A stretch of 64,000 bases of DNA. Source: CADEDV01 sp048498035 (GTDB taxonomy: Bacteria > Bacteroidota > Bacteroidia > Chitinophagales > Chitinophagaceae). Each line of letters opens with the position of its first letter. Within the stretch, counting starts at the first letter, position 1. The stretch is from positions 1-64,000 of the forward strand of contig JBEHYT010000003.1 of assembly GCA_048498035.1 (NCBI GenBank), given 5' to 3'. The notes beneath the pieces are model-generated. The model had not been told where the DNA came from and ran no database searches. It worked only from the letters and a program-made list of their open reading frames with translations. This document shows, one piece after another, positions 27,388 through 36,294 of this stretch. A program made the translations under genes and the position numbers.

Positions 27388-29394
27388 ATGACTTTCAATC
27401 GAAAAGACATTTCCGGAGACCAGTTGGTATCTATTTATCGCAATTTGCTTTGGCCGCGGATGATCGAAGAAAAAATGCTCGTTCTTCTTCGCCAGGGTCG
27501 AATCTCCAAATGGTTTAGCGGCATTGGCCAGGAGGCCATTTCCGTAGGTGCCACGATGGCTATGCAGCCGGATGAATGGATTATGCCGCTTCACCGGAAT
27601 CTTGGTGTTTTTACGAGCCGGGATATGCCGTTGAGCAAACTTTTTATGCAATGGCAGGGCGCACAGGAAGGATATAGCAAAGGACGTGAGCGTAGTTTTC
27701 ATTTTGGCAACCGCGCGCATCATATCTGCGGTATGATCTCCCACCTCGGCCCACAGCTGGCTATTGCCGATGGCGTGGCGCTGGCGGCAAAATTGCGCCA
27801 GGAAAAGAAAATTTCACTCGCATTCACCGGCGACGGGGGAACCAGCGAAGGCGATTTTCATGAAGCATTGAATGTGGCGGCCGTTTGGGATTTGCCGGTA
27901 ATATTTGTAATTGAAAATAACGGCTATGGACTAAGTACACCTGTAAATGAACAATACCGCGCCATCAGTCTTGTAGACAAAGCAAAGGGATACGGCATGG
28001 AGGGTGTGAAAATTGATGGGAACAATGTTCTTGAAGTATATGATACAATTGCCGGCGTTCGCGACTATTGCATCCGTAACCAGAAGCCCTACCTGGTGGA
28101 ATGCACTACATTCCGGATGCGTGGGCATGAAGAAGCCAGCGGCACCAAATATGTTCCGCAGGAACTTTTTAAACTATGGGAAGCCAAAGATCCCATCCGG
28201 AATTATGAAACGTTCCTGGTAAATGAGGGGGTTCTTTCCCCGGAGGCGGTAACAGCGATCCGCGAAGAGTTTCACGCGAAGATAGAAGCAGAGCTCGCTG
28301 TGGGTTTTGCCACGCAACCGGTGGTTGCAGATACGGAAACAGAAATAAATGATGTGTATGCGGAGCGCGCTGCAGATGATGTGCCAGTGATTGATCAGCA
28401 ATTATCTGGTACAATGGATGTGCAAACCGCTCCTGCCAGGCGCATGATAGATGCGATCAGCGAAGGGTTACGACAATCCATGCAGCGCCATACCAACCTG
28501 GTGCTGATGGGACAGGATATCGCTGAATACGGTGGCGCATTTAAGATTACTGAAGGCTTTTTAAAAGAATTTGGCAAACAGCGTGTGCGCAATACCCCGC
28601 TTTGCGAAAGCGCAATCGTAGGTACTGCCCTGGGCTTAAGCCTGGAAGGTTTTAAGAGTATGATGGAAATGCAGTTCGCTGATTTTGTAACAGTGGGATT
28701 TAACCAGATCATCAATAACCTTGCAAAAATTTATTATCGCTGGGGACAGAATGCCGATGTGGTGATCAGGATGCCAACGGGTGGTGGTGTGGGCGCAGGT
28801 CCGTTTCATAGCCAAAGTAATGAAGCGTGGTTTGTAAAAACGCCCGGGTTGAAAGTGGTTTATCCTGCAACACCGCTTGATGCAAAAGGCTTGTTGATTG
28901 CCGCTATCAATGATCCCAATCCAGTGATCTATTTTGAGCACAAAGCCTTATATAGGAGCGTAAGCGGCCCCGTACCTGAAAGCTACTATGAGGTGGAGAT
29001 CGGCAAGGCCCGGCACGTTCGCGAAGGCGACGAAATGACGATCATTACCTACGGATCCGGTGTGCACTGGGCAGAGGATTATGCCGCCGAACACCCGGAA
29101 CTTTCTATCGATATTCTCGATCTCCGTACCCTGTTGCCGCTGGATTATCACGCCATTCGCGCCGCGGTAGCGCGCACCGGAAGAGTATTGTTGTTGCACG
29201 AAGACACACTGATTGGTGGTATCGGTGGTGAAATTGCCGCCTGGATTGCTGAACATTGTTTTGAGTTACTCGATGCCCCCATAGTACGGTGCGCATCCCT
29301 GGATACACCCATCCCATTCAGCATTGAACTGGAAAATAATTTTCTTGCAAAATCACGACTCGATGAATCGGTGCAAAAACTGATGTCATACTAA
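27388..29394 (+). CDS. 2-oxoacid dehydrogenase E1, fused alpha and beta subunits
   Basis: 668 residues. The alpha half (about 1-320) contains the thiamine-diphosphate motif G148-D-G to N177-N178; the beta half starts near 345 (L-M-G-Q-D-I-A-E-Y-G-G-A-F) and ends with the transketolase C-terminal domain (G-E-I-A-A-W-I-A-E). It decarboxylates a 2-oxoacid and passes the acyl group to E2; the single-chain layout is common for the branched-chain 2-oxoacid (2-oxoisovalerate) enzyme of Bacteroidota. No E2 or E3 gene is next to it, so substrate choice rests on family resemblance. Confidence 0.9.
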   Translation: MTFNRKDISGDQLVSIYRNLLWPRMIEEKMLVLLRQGRISKWFSGIGQEAISVGATMAMQPDEWIMPLHRNLGVFTSRDMPLSKLFMQWQGAQEGYSKGRERSFHFGNRAHHICGMISHLGPQLAIADGVALAAKLRQEKKISLAFTGDGGTSEGDFHEALNVAAVWDLPVIFVIENNGYGLSTPVNEQYRAISLVDKAKGYGMEGVKIDGNNVLEVYDTIAGVRDYCIRNQKPYLVECTTFRMRGHEEASGTKYVPQELFKLWEAKDPIRNYETFLVNEGVLSPEAVTAIREEFHAKIEAELAVGFATQPVVADTETEINDVYAERAADDVPVIDQQLSGTMDVQTAPARRMIDAISEGLRQSMQRHTNLVLMGQDIAEYGGAFKITEGFLKEFGKQRVRNTPLCESAIVGTALGLSLEGFKSMMEMQFADFVTVGFNQIINNLAKIYYRWGQNADVVIRMPTGGGVGAGPFHSQSNEAWFVKTPGLKVVYPATPLDAKGLLIAAINDPNPVIYFEHKALYRSVSGPVPESYYEVEIGKARHVREGDEMTIITYGSGVHWAEDYAAEHPELSIDILDLRTLLPLDYHAIRAAVARTGRVLLLHEDTLIGGIGGEIAAWIAEHCFELLDAPIVRCASLDTPIPFSIELENNFLAKSRLDESVQKLMSY

Positions 29395-29475
29395 TCGGCA
29401 GCATTTCTTAGGTACATTTTAAAAAAATCGAACAAGTTGTAAGTCGGTATTGTTGTGGGTTACGTATATACTACG

Positions 29476-30162
29476 ATGCGTTACCTGTTGATTATATTGG
29501 TTACTTCAATGGCCTTATGGCTGCCGGGCTGCAAGAAGGCGGGCGAGAGGCCTCCGCAGCTGGAGCGTCCGTTTTTGGCGCTTGGTGATTCCTACACCAT
29601 CGGACAAAGCGTAGATCCTTCGGAGAATTTTCCCAACCAGCTAAAAAGCTGGGCCGATCACAACGGTGTTGCGCTGAATGAGCCGGTTATCATTGCAAAA
29701 ACGGGTTGGACTACCACCGATCTTTCCAATGCGATAGCAGCCGCATCACCAGCCGCGAACTATTCACTTGTAACACTTCTGATTGGCGTAAACGATCAAT
29801 ATCAAACAGGCGACACCAGCGGGTATCGTGCGCGGTTTTCACAACTACTGAAAACTGCCATCGGGTTCGCCGGTGGCGATCCGCGTAAGGTACTGGTATT
29901 ATCTATTCCCGACTACAGCGTTACACCTTTTGCAGCACACCTGGATACAATGATGATACGTGAACAAGTTGAACAGCTTAACCAGGCAAGTTATGAAGAG
30001 GCGATAGCAGCCAATGCCCGGTTTGTTTCTATTACTGCACTTACACGGGAGGCGAAAAATGATCTCTCGCTATTGGCGCCCGATGGATTGCATCCCTCCG
30101 GAAAAGAATATGCCCGCTGGATCTCTGAAATGGCATCCCAGGTAAAAGAAGTGTTGCAGTGA
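29476..30162 (+). CDS. SGNH/GDSL-family hydrolase, lipoprotein
   Basis: 228 residues. The start M-R-Y-L-L-I-I-L-V leads to a lipobox L-W-L-P-G-C, so it should be lipid-anchored. SGNH block I is F-L-A-L-G-D-S-Y-T with the nucleophilic serine; block III is G-V-N-D; block V is D-G-L-H-P-S with the catalytic Asp and His. It probably cleaves an ester on a lipid or sugar; the substrate is unknown. ATG 29476 is preferred over GTG 29455 because it sets the signal peptide. The DUF2207 gene follows after 35 bp. Confidence 0.88.
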   Translation: MRYLLIILVTSMALWLPGCKKAGERPPQLERPFLALGDSYTIGQSVDPSENFPNQLKSWADHNGVALNEPVIIAKTGWTTTDLSNAIAAASPAANYSLVTLLIGVNDQYQTGDTSGYRARFSQLLKTAIGFAGGDPRKVLVLSIPDYSVTPFAAHLDTMMIREQVEQLNQASYEEAIAANARFVSITALTREAKNDLSLLAPDGLHPSGKEYARWISEMASQVKEVLQ

Positions 30163-30197
30163 TTTAGTAATTTCAGGCAACATTAAACCTCGCCCCC

Positions 30198-32351
30198 ATG
30201 CCATCACGCTTCGCAGGGTTTCGCCTATTCTTCGTTATTCTGTTATTTGTTCTGCCAGGGGTTGCTGTATTAGGCCAGCGAACAAGGCTGAACGCACCCG
30301 CTGAACACATTCCCGAATCTATTATTGATAGCGCGGTCCGCATTATCACCAGCAGCAAAGGTGTTACAGACGAGGCGTTTCAACGTGTTTATCATGCGTT
30401 GCGTCCGCGGGTGCAGGAGCTTACTTCTTCCGGTCTGGTCTCATTCTTACATCAGCGCGGTGTTGCGCCTTCTTCCTATGCATCTTTTCTCAATACGCAT
30501 TTTTATGAGGTAGTAACACTGGTCAACAATGCAATGGCGCAGGATCCAAACCTGGCAGCCTACCTGGAGCCCGGACAGGAAGACTATATCCAATCGTTTA
30601 GCAGTACAGTGTCGGTACAACCTTCGGGAAAATTAAAAGTGCAGGAAGACATTGTAGTTTATAATAGTAATGGCAATGTAAGTCCGCTATACGCGGCGGA
30701 TTTGTCGATGCGCGTCGTACGTCCCAACAATGAGATCCTGCATGGAATTGTCCGCCGGTTCCCACTATACTATCATAATAAGGCTGGTTTTTTTAAGAAC
30801 ACAACGTTCCGGTTGTTGCGCGCTTTGCGCGATGGAAAAGACGAGAAATATCACACAAAAAAAGAGGCAAACGGGATTGCCGTTTATTTCGGAACAGAAG
30901 ATCAGTTTCTTCCAGCAGGAGTCTTTCATTATACACTGGAGTACGAAACGGATTTCCAACTTAAATTTTTTAATAACTACGATGAATTATTCTGGAACGT
31001 GACGGGCAACGACTGGTCGTTTCGCATCGACACGGCCCGCTATAACCTGGTGCTGCCTGCGGGTGCAAAGCCACTTTCATACCGCTGGTACACCGGCGTA
31101 CAGGGCGATACCTCGGGGAATTGCCGCCTCGTGGATCAGCATAGCGGAGACAGCGTAACAATGCAATTTGAAACAACAGCGCCACTGTTGCAGGATGAGG
31201 GATTATCGGTAGCCGTTTCATGGCCTCCGGGTATTATTAGCCGGCCATCTGTATTCGCCCGGGCAAATCATTTTTTCTGGAATAATAAAGCTGTTTTTTT
31301 ATTACCACTGGCAACGCTGCTGGCAGGATTAATTGCCTTTCGGCGATGGATGAAATATGGCCGGGATCCTGAGAAAGGACCTATTGCAACGCAATACGAC
31401 CCGCCAAACGGTTATTCTCCCGCTGCAGTTGGTTATATATTCGACCAGGTATATAGCAAAAAACTAACAGCAGCGACTGTAGTGGATGCTGCAGTAAAAG
31501 GACAGATCCAGATTGATGTAAACCGCGAAGGGTTTGTTTTTAAACATAATACCTATCACATTGGTGAAGCACGTGGACAGCAAAAAGCAGCTACCAGTCG
31601 CTATCTTGATTTCAAAGATGATGTGCGGACACTGGTAGGCACTACCATAGAGAATGGGAAATACAATAGTCGACTGTTTGATCTCAATAAAACAATAAAA
31701 AAGCATTGTGAAACGACATACAAGAATCGGGACGGGGTGCCCAAACAGAATTACACCGGTTTCTTTGCGTTGAACTATTCATATATGGCGCTGCCGATCT
31801 TAATTATTGTGATAGCTACTATCTGGGCGTTTGGGTGGGGGCTGATACCTGCATTGAATCACCGCGGCTCTGGCCAGCAGGTCGTGTATTTTGGGATTGG
31901 AGTTATTCTGGCGTGGACGATGTTAAAAATCTTTTCAAGATTAATGCGTGCTTATAGTCCGCATGGACAAAAAATGCGTGACTATATCGAAGGGTTTCGC
32001 AATTTCCTCGCGGCGGCGGATACGCCGCGGCTCAACACGTTGAATCCGCCAGACCGTTCGCTTGAGTTGTATGAAAAATATCTTCCGTTTGCGATTGCCC
32101 TTGGCTGTGAAATTGAGTGGGGTCACCAGTTTGAAGATATTATACGTTCTGCGTCTATGGACCCGAATACATCTTCATCATTTACCACGGGCTTTGTAAC
32201 GGGCAGTTCTTTTAATTCTTCTTTTGCATCTTCCTTCAGCGGTGCTATTGCATCTTCCAGCACACCACCTTCAAGTTCTTCCGGGGGCGGTTCATTTGGA
32301 GGCGGCAGCAGCGGCGGCGGCGGTGGCGGTGGGGGAGGCGGGGGATGGTAG
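30198..32351 (+). CDS. DUF2207-type membrane protein with glycine-rich C-terminus
   Basis: 717 residues. Signal peptide, TPM-like N-terminal stretch, then the beta-rich DUF2207 extracytoplasmic domain (about 140-350). One membrane helix lies near 360-385, a cytoplasmic part follows, and a second pair of helices lies near 525-570. The C-terminus is low complexity: Ser/Thr-rich, then runs of glycine ending in tryptophan, which is characteristic of this family. No activity has been established for DUF2207. It is likely co-transcribed with the SGNH lipoprotein gene. Confidence 0.85.
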   Translation: MPSRFAGFRLFFVILLFVLPGVAVLGQRTRLNAPAEHIPESIIDSAVRIITSSKGVTDEAFQRVYHALRPRVQELTSSGLVSFLHQRGVAPSSYASFLNTHFYEVVTLVNNAMAQDPNLAAYLEPGQEDYIQSFSSTVSVQPSGKLKVQEDIVVYNSNGNVSPLYAADLSMRVVRPNNEILHGIVRRFPLYYHNKAGFFKNTTFRLLRALRDGKDEKYHTKKEANGIAVYFGTEDQFLPAGVFHYTLEYETDFQLKFFNNYDELFWNVTGNDWSFRIDTARYNLVLPAGAKPLSYRWYTGVQGDTSGNCRLVDQHSGDSVTMQFETTAPLLQDEGLSVAVSWPPGIISRPSVFARANHFFWNNKAVFLLPLATLLAGLIAFRRWMKYGRDPEKGPIATQYDPPNGYSPAAVGYIFDQVYSKKLTAATVVDAAVKGQIQIDVNREGFVFKHNTYHIGEARGQQKAATSRYLDFKDDVRTLVGTTIENGKYNSRLFDLNKTIKKHCETTYKNRDGVPKQNYTGFFALNYSYMALPILIIVIATIWAFGWGLIPALNHRGSGQQVVYFGIGVILAWTMLKIFSRLMRAYSPHGQKMRDYIEGFRNFLAAADTPRLNTLNPPDRSLELYEKYLPFAIALGCEIEWGHQFEDIIRSASMDPNTSSSFTTGFVTGSSFNSSFASSFSGAIASSSTPPSSSSGGGSFGGGSSGGGGGGGGGGGW

Positions 32352-32460
32352 GGGAATGCAAATGTGCTAACTAATTCGCTAATTCGGCGATTCGCTGATT
32401 CGATAATGGTGGGGAATGCAAATGTGCTAATTATTTCATGAATTCGGCAATCACTAGTGT
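32352..32460. repeat. ATTCG-rich dispersed repeats, locus 2
   Basis: Two copies of GCAAATGTGCTAA followed by AATTCGCTAATTCGGCGATT-type units, the same family as at 11675. They begin just after the DUF2207 stop. Confidence 0.8.
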
Positions 32461-32640
32461 TCGGGAAATTTTATGGACAACCGAAATTATCATTGCTTTC
32501 GAACAAGAGAATGAAATACTGAGTGAATGCATTTTTATTGCGGCCTTTGCTAGACCATGGCCTTGCGTTACTAAAAAAGTTCTTCATAGATGTAGTATCG
32601 CCAGGAACCGCCATGAACGCAAGAGAAGATGAAAAGATAA

Positions 32641-33084
32641 AAATGAGACGTCCAAAAGTGTTTCGCATTACCACATGAAAGACTTTCTTCCATTTTCGAA
32701 TCAAAGAATTGTCGAATTATTGAATTACTCCTTGCGGCCTTTGCGAGACTTCTGCGTTCATTGCGTTACAAAAAATAGTCCGTCATAAATGAGGTATCGC
32801 AACGGAAGCGAAGAACCGCAGAGAAGGTGAAAAGTGAAAAGATAAAAATTAAAAATGTATAAAAATGAGACGTCCAAAAGTGTTTCGCATTACCACATGA
32901 AAGACTTTCTTCCATTTTCGAATCAAAGAATTGTCGAATTATTGAATTACTCCTTGCGGCCTTTGCGAGACCTCTGCGTTCATTGCGTTACAAAAAATAG
33001 TCCTTCATAAATACGTTATCGCAACGGACGCAAGAGAAAGTGAAAAGATAAAAATTAAAAGTGCAAAAAACGATGAAAGGTTCT
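32641..33084. repeat. Tandem duplication with a 222-bp period
   Basis: ATGAGACGTCCAAAAGTG, CCACATGAAAGACTTTCTTC and CCTTGCGGCCTTTGCGAGA recur exactly 222 bp apart (for example at 32729 and 32951). A decayed third relative lies at about 32535-32640 (GGCCTTTGC, CTTGCGTTAC, CGCAAGAGAAG). The 795-bp gap 32352-33146 contains only such repeats and no credible gene. Confidence 0.88.
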
Positions 33085-33120
33085 CAGGGTTTCATTTTCA
33101 CATTAGCACATTAATCACAT
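32956..33120 (+). repeat. Dispersed ~165-bp repeat, copy 2 (inverted partner of 11741-11901)
   Basis: The same ordered blocks as copy 1, from GCGGCCTTTGCGAGA through TCATTGCGTTACAAAAAATA to GAAAGGTTCTCAGGG and CATTTTCACATTA, in opposite orientation, 21 kb away. Confidence 0.85.
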
Positions 33121-33146
33121 TTCCGCATTTGCATATTCGTTCTTCA

Positions 33147-34898
33147 TCACCGAACTACTTTTCGTTCTCCAATTTGTTGTCGCCACATGGCGTAATACAG
33201 GCCTTTGCGTGCCACGAGGTCGTCGTGGGTTCCCTGTTCTACAATCTTACCTTTTTCCAATACAAAGATCGTATCCGCATGGAGAATAGTGGAAAGGCGG
33301 TGCGCGATCAGGATGGTGATGCGCTGTGCCTGCGAAGAAATATCTTTAATAGTTTCCGTGATCTGTTCTTCCGTAAGCGAATCCAGGGCGGAAGTGGCTT
33401 CGTCAAAGATCAATAGCCGCGGTTGCCGAAGCAATGCACGCGCAATAGACAGCCGCTGTTTTTCACCACCGGATATTTTCCGACCACCTTCTCCCAAAAC
33501 ACTGTTCAGGCCATTACCGGAACTGTTTACAATAGCCGTGGCCGATGCTTTTTCTATTGCAGCCCAAATCTCATCGTCGGTAGCATCCGGTTTTACAAAT
33601 TTCATATTCTCCCGGATGGTCCCGGAATAGAGCTGTGTATCCTGCGTTACAAAACCCAATTGTTTTCGCATCCTGTTATAACGAATATCTTTTGAGGATA
33701 CGCCATCATAACGGATCTCGCCGCTTACCGGCGTATAAAGGCCCACCAATAATTTTACCAATGTTGATTTGCCGGAACCGGAGGGCCCTACAAATGCAAT
33801 GGTATCGCCGCGCCGCGCAGAAAATGAAATGTCATCAATGGCGTTGTTCGATGCATTGCGATGCCGGAAGGTTACCTCGTCAAATTCAAGTTGTTCTATT
33901 TCGCCCAGGTCAACCGGGTCTTCCGGGCGGTATTCGGGTTCCTTCTGCATTAATTCATTAAAGGCCTGCATGGATCCTTCCGCCTCACGATATTGCAGGA
34001 TGATGCTGCCCAGGTCCTGCAGCGGACCGATGATGCCCGTGGAAATAAATTGCATGGAGATCAATTCCCCCGGAGAAAGAACTTTCCGAAAAATGAGCCA
34101 TAGCAGGATGAACAGGATGGATTGTTTTAATAACGTTAGCACCGTTCCCTGGAGAAATGTAAGGGATCGTACTTTTTTTACCTTACCCATTTCCAGGTTA
34201 TAAATTTCCTGGGTGTGTGTGCGCAGTCTTCGGATCTCAGGATAGGTAAGCCCCAGGCTTTTTACCAGTTCTATGTTCCGCAGCGATTCTGTGATCGTAC
34301 CACTCATCTGCCGGTTTTGTCGTACAAGTGAACGTTGCAATGCCTTGATGGATCTGCTAAGCAGGCTGGTAAGTCCTCCAAGCAGCACAACGCCGATCAG
34401 GAAAACGGGAATCAATGCCCAGTGTTTGGTAAATGCATACCACACTAGAAATCCAATGCCGATAAAGGAGGAAAAGAGAATATTGATGAATGAAGTAATG
34501 AACCGTTCTGTATCTCCACGCACTTTTTGGAGAATGGAGAGGATTTCACCACTGCTGGTATCTTCAAATTCCTGGTAAGGCAAGCGTAGCGTTTGCCGAA
34601 GGCCATCATTGAAGATTTTCATTCCGAATTTCTGTACCACCATCCGCATCACGTAGTCTTTAAATGTAAGCGCCAATCGCGCCAGTAGTGCAATGCCTAC
34701 AGCAATAGACAGCCAGAAGAGCACGCCATGTACCAATGCGCTTTCCGTCATTTTTTTTGGATTAAATGCATATTGGTCGATGATCTTTCCAAAAATTACC
34801 GGGTCATACAGCGACATGATCTGTGCAATCCCCGCCAGCGCAAGTGCCAGGAATATCCACCAGCGATACGGTTTGAGGTATAGCCAAAGTACATTCAT
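33147..34898 (-). CDS. ABC exporter, fused permease and ATPase
   Basis: 583 residues in the half-transporter layout: six membrane helices in the first ~320 residues, then the nucleotide-binding domain. Walker A is G-P-S-G-S-G-K377-S-T, the signature I-S-G-G-E-K-Q-R, Walker B R-L-L-I-F-D499-E500-A-T-S-A-L-D, and the H-loop A-H-R. It should work as a homodimer exporting lipid, peptide or drug (MsbA-like group); substrate is not readable. It stands alone, divergent from the gene at 34981. Confidence 0.93.
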   Translation of the reverse strand: MNVLWLYLKPYRWWIFLALALAGIAQIMSLYDPVIFGKIIDQYAFNPKKMTESALVHGVLFWLSIAVGIALLARLALTFKDYVMRMVVQKFGMKIFNDGLRQTLRLPYQEFEDTSSGEILSILQKVRGDTERFITSFINILFSSFIGIGFLVWYAFTKHWALIPVFLIGVVLLGGLTSLLSRSIKALQRSLVRQNRQMSGTITESLRNIELVKSLGLTYPEIRRLRTHTQEIYNLEMGKVKKVRSLTFLQGTVLTLLKQSILFILLWLIFRKVLSPGELISMQFISTGIIGPLQDLGSIILQYREAEGSMQAFNELMQKEPEYRPEDPVDLGEIEQLEFDEVTFRHRNASNNAIDDISFSARRGDTIAFVGPSGSGKSTLVKLLVGLYTPVSGEIRYDGVSSKDIRYNRMRKQLGFVTQDTQLYSGTIRENMKFVKPDATDDEIWAAIEKASATAIVNSSGNGLNSVLGEGGRKISGGEKQRLSIARALLRQPRLLIFDEATSALDSLTEEQITETIKDISSQAQRITILIAHRLSTILHADTIFVLEKGKIVEQGTHDDLVARKGLYYAMWRQQIGERKVVR

Positions 34899-34980
34899 CG
34901 TTGAAAAGTTGGAGTGTTAAAGTTATTGTATCGCACGAATAAATTTATGTACATTGGATGGGTGCAGCATCCTGTTTAAA

Positions 34981-35523
34981 ATGAATAAGATGAAATCCAA
35001 ATTATACTTTTTATTTGTTGTTGTGGTGCTCTCAATGACAACGTCGGCGCAAAGCACTCACGCCGACTCTATGAAAATAATAACCACGGCACTTCGTAAA
35101 CAGAACATGATCACTTCTGAATATATTGGATTTGCCGCTACCCCAAGTGCAGGTTGGGTGAGCGGAGCCTGGATGGCGACCATAGCCTCGGAAAAGGAAT
35201 TAACAACACTGATAAAAGATAGAAACCCAGTGGTGCGTATATGGGCTTACCGTGCTTTACTTGTGCGTAATGGAGCCGTTTCGAAAAAATTAGCCAGACG
35301 CCTGTTAAGGGATAAAAAAGTCATTTCGGTGATGGTTGGATGTGTGGTACGAGAACACCCCGTTCGAGAACTGGTCCGGGAGACAACGGTCGTATTTGTG
35401 CGCGAAGATCTTGCTGCGTTTGATGAAATGATGGCGAATAGTTTGTATCAACGGGCTGCGTTTGAAGCCTTGAAGGCAGGCAAATCCATTCCACAGGAAG
35501 CGTTCACCCAACCTGAATTATAA
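34981..35523 (+). CDS. Exported hypothetical protein with a HEAT-like stretch
   Basis: 180 residues from ATG 34981 (ATG 34990 also possible). Signal peptide K-L-Y-F-L-F-V-V-V-V-L-S ending T-S-A-Q. The mature protein is helical; D-R-N-P-V-V-R-I-W-A-Y-R-A-L-L resembles a HEAT repeat helix pair, and charged helices follow (K-K-L-A-R-R-L-L-R-D-K-K). No family recognised. It is divergent from the ABC exporter and unrelated in sequence to its neighbour downstream. Confidence 0.65.
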   Translation: MNKMKSKLYFLFVVVVLSMTTSAQSTHADSMKIITTALRKQNMITSEYIGFAATPSAGWVSGAWMATIASEKELTTLIKDRNPVVRIWAYRALLVRNGAVSKKLARRLLRDKKVISVMVGCVVREHPVRELVRETTVVFVREDLAAFDEMMANSLYQRAAFEALKAGKSIPQEAFTQPEL

Positions 35524-35620
35524 TATGCCAGGTAACTATTTTTTGCTCTCCATTGATAGTCTGCAAAGACATAAAAAGCTAAATATTTTAGCGTATTTAA
35601 CCTGGAATTATACAGGACAT

Positions 35621-35664
35621 CCTTAATTCGCAATTTGCAAATTGCGAATTAAGGTGTATCTTTG
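35621..35664 (+). promoter_or_regulatory. Perfect 34-bp palindrome overlapping a consensus promoter
   Basis: Bases 35621-35654 are an exact palindrome; the left half reads CCTTAATTCGCAATTTG. Its centre supplies the -33 TTG (35635-35637), and after exactly 19 bp comes the -7 box TATCTTTG (35657-35664). The ATG follows 4 bp later, so the message is probably leaderless. A protein bound to the palindrome would cover the -33 element and block transcription. The winged-helix-like product of the next gene is the obvious candidate (inference). Confidence 0.8.
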
Positions 35665-35668
35665 AAAA

Positions 35669-36217
35669 ATGAGAAAGCATAATGGAATGCGTCCTCAGGA
35701 TATCCCCATCCTTCTTAAAATAGTGGCGAAGGGCGAACAGCTTTGGCAGAACAAAGACCTGGCGTCTGAACTTTTTATTAGCCAGTCAGAAATCTCTGAA
35801 TCACTTCACCGCAGCGCAGTAGGAGGTTTGATTGACCCGGAAAACAAAAAGAAAGTTTATCGTCAGTCTTTATTGGAATTTTTGGAGTTTGGAGTGCATC
35901 ATGTTTTCCCGGCTGAGCCAGGGACTATTGTAAACGGAATCTACACCGCCCACTCTCATTCCAGGATACAGGCAGCGTTTAAGGGGAGTAAAAAAGACGC
36001 CCTTAACTACGTATGGCCTGATGCACGGGGTAAATACCGGGGCTTAAGGATTGAGCCGCTTTGGAAAGACCAGGTTAAGGCTGCTTTACAAGATGAGAAA
36101 TTATATTATATGCTGGCACTGGTTGATGTAATCCGCGTAGGCCAGGTGCGGGAAGTGAAATTTGCTATTGGGGAGTTGAAAAGTTTGATTGTATGGAACA
36201 CGTACGCGAAAATATAA
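35669..36217 (+). CDS. Winged-helix-like DNA-binding protein, probable autoregulator
   Basis: 182 residues. The first ~75 look like a winged helix-turn-helix: I-L-L-K-I-V-A-K-G, N-K-D-L-A-S-E-L-F-I-S-Q as helix-turn, S-E-I-S-E-S-L-H-R-S as recognition helix, then a basic wing. The rest contains L-L-E-F-L-E-F-G-V-H-H-V-F-P-A and W-P-D-A-R-G-K-Y-R-G, a conserved-looking body I cannot name. The start is fixed by the promoter 4 bp upstream. The 34-bp palindrome over that promoter suggests self-repression. No toxin-like partner lies downstream: the next gene is convergent. Confidence 0.7.
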   Translation: MRKHNGMRPQDIPILLKIVAKGEQLWQNKDLASELFISQSEISESLHRSAVGGLIDPENKKKVYRQSLLEFLEFGVHHVFPAEPGTIVNGIYTAHSHSRIQAAFKGSKKDALNYVWPDARGKYRGLRIEPLWKDQVKAALQDEKLYYMLALVDVIRVGQVREVKFAIGELKSLIVWNTYAKI

Positions 36218-36294
36218 ACGTTTCGTCCAATCATAATTGCTTTTTTTGATCGGCTAAAACACCAGCAAAATTATTTACAAAGTAACTGGTCGCC

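Noticed and set aside
32438..32632. 64-codon plus-strand frame
   Set aside because: It lies within dispersed repeats and has no protein-like features.
35669..36217. Antitoxin of a two-gene toxin-antitoxin pair
   Set aside because: The autoregulation pattern fits, but no small partner gene lies beside it on the same strand.
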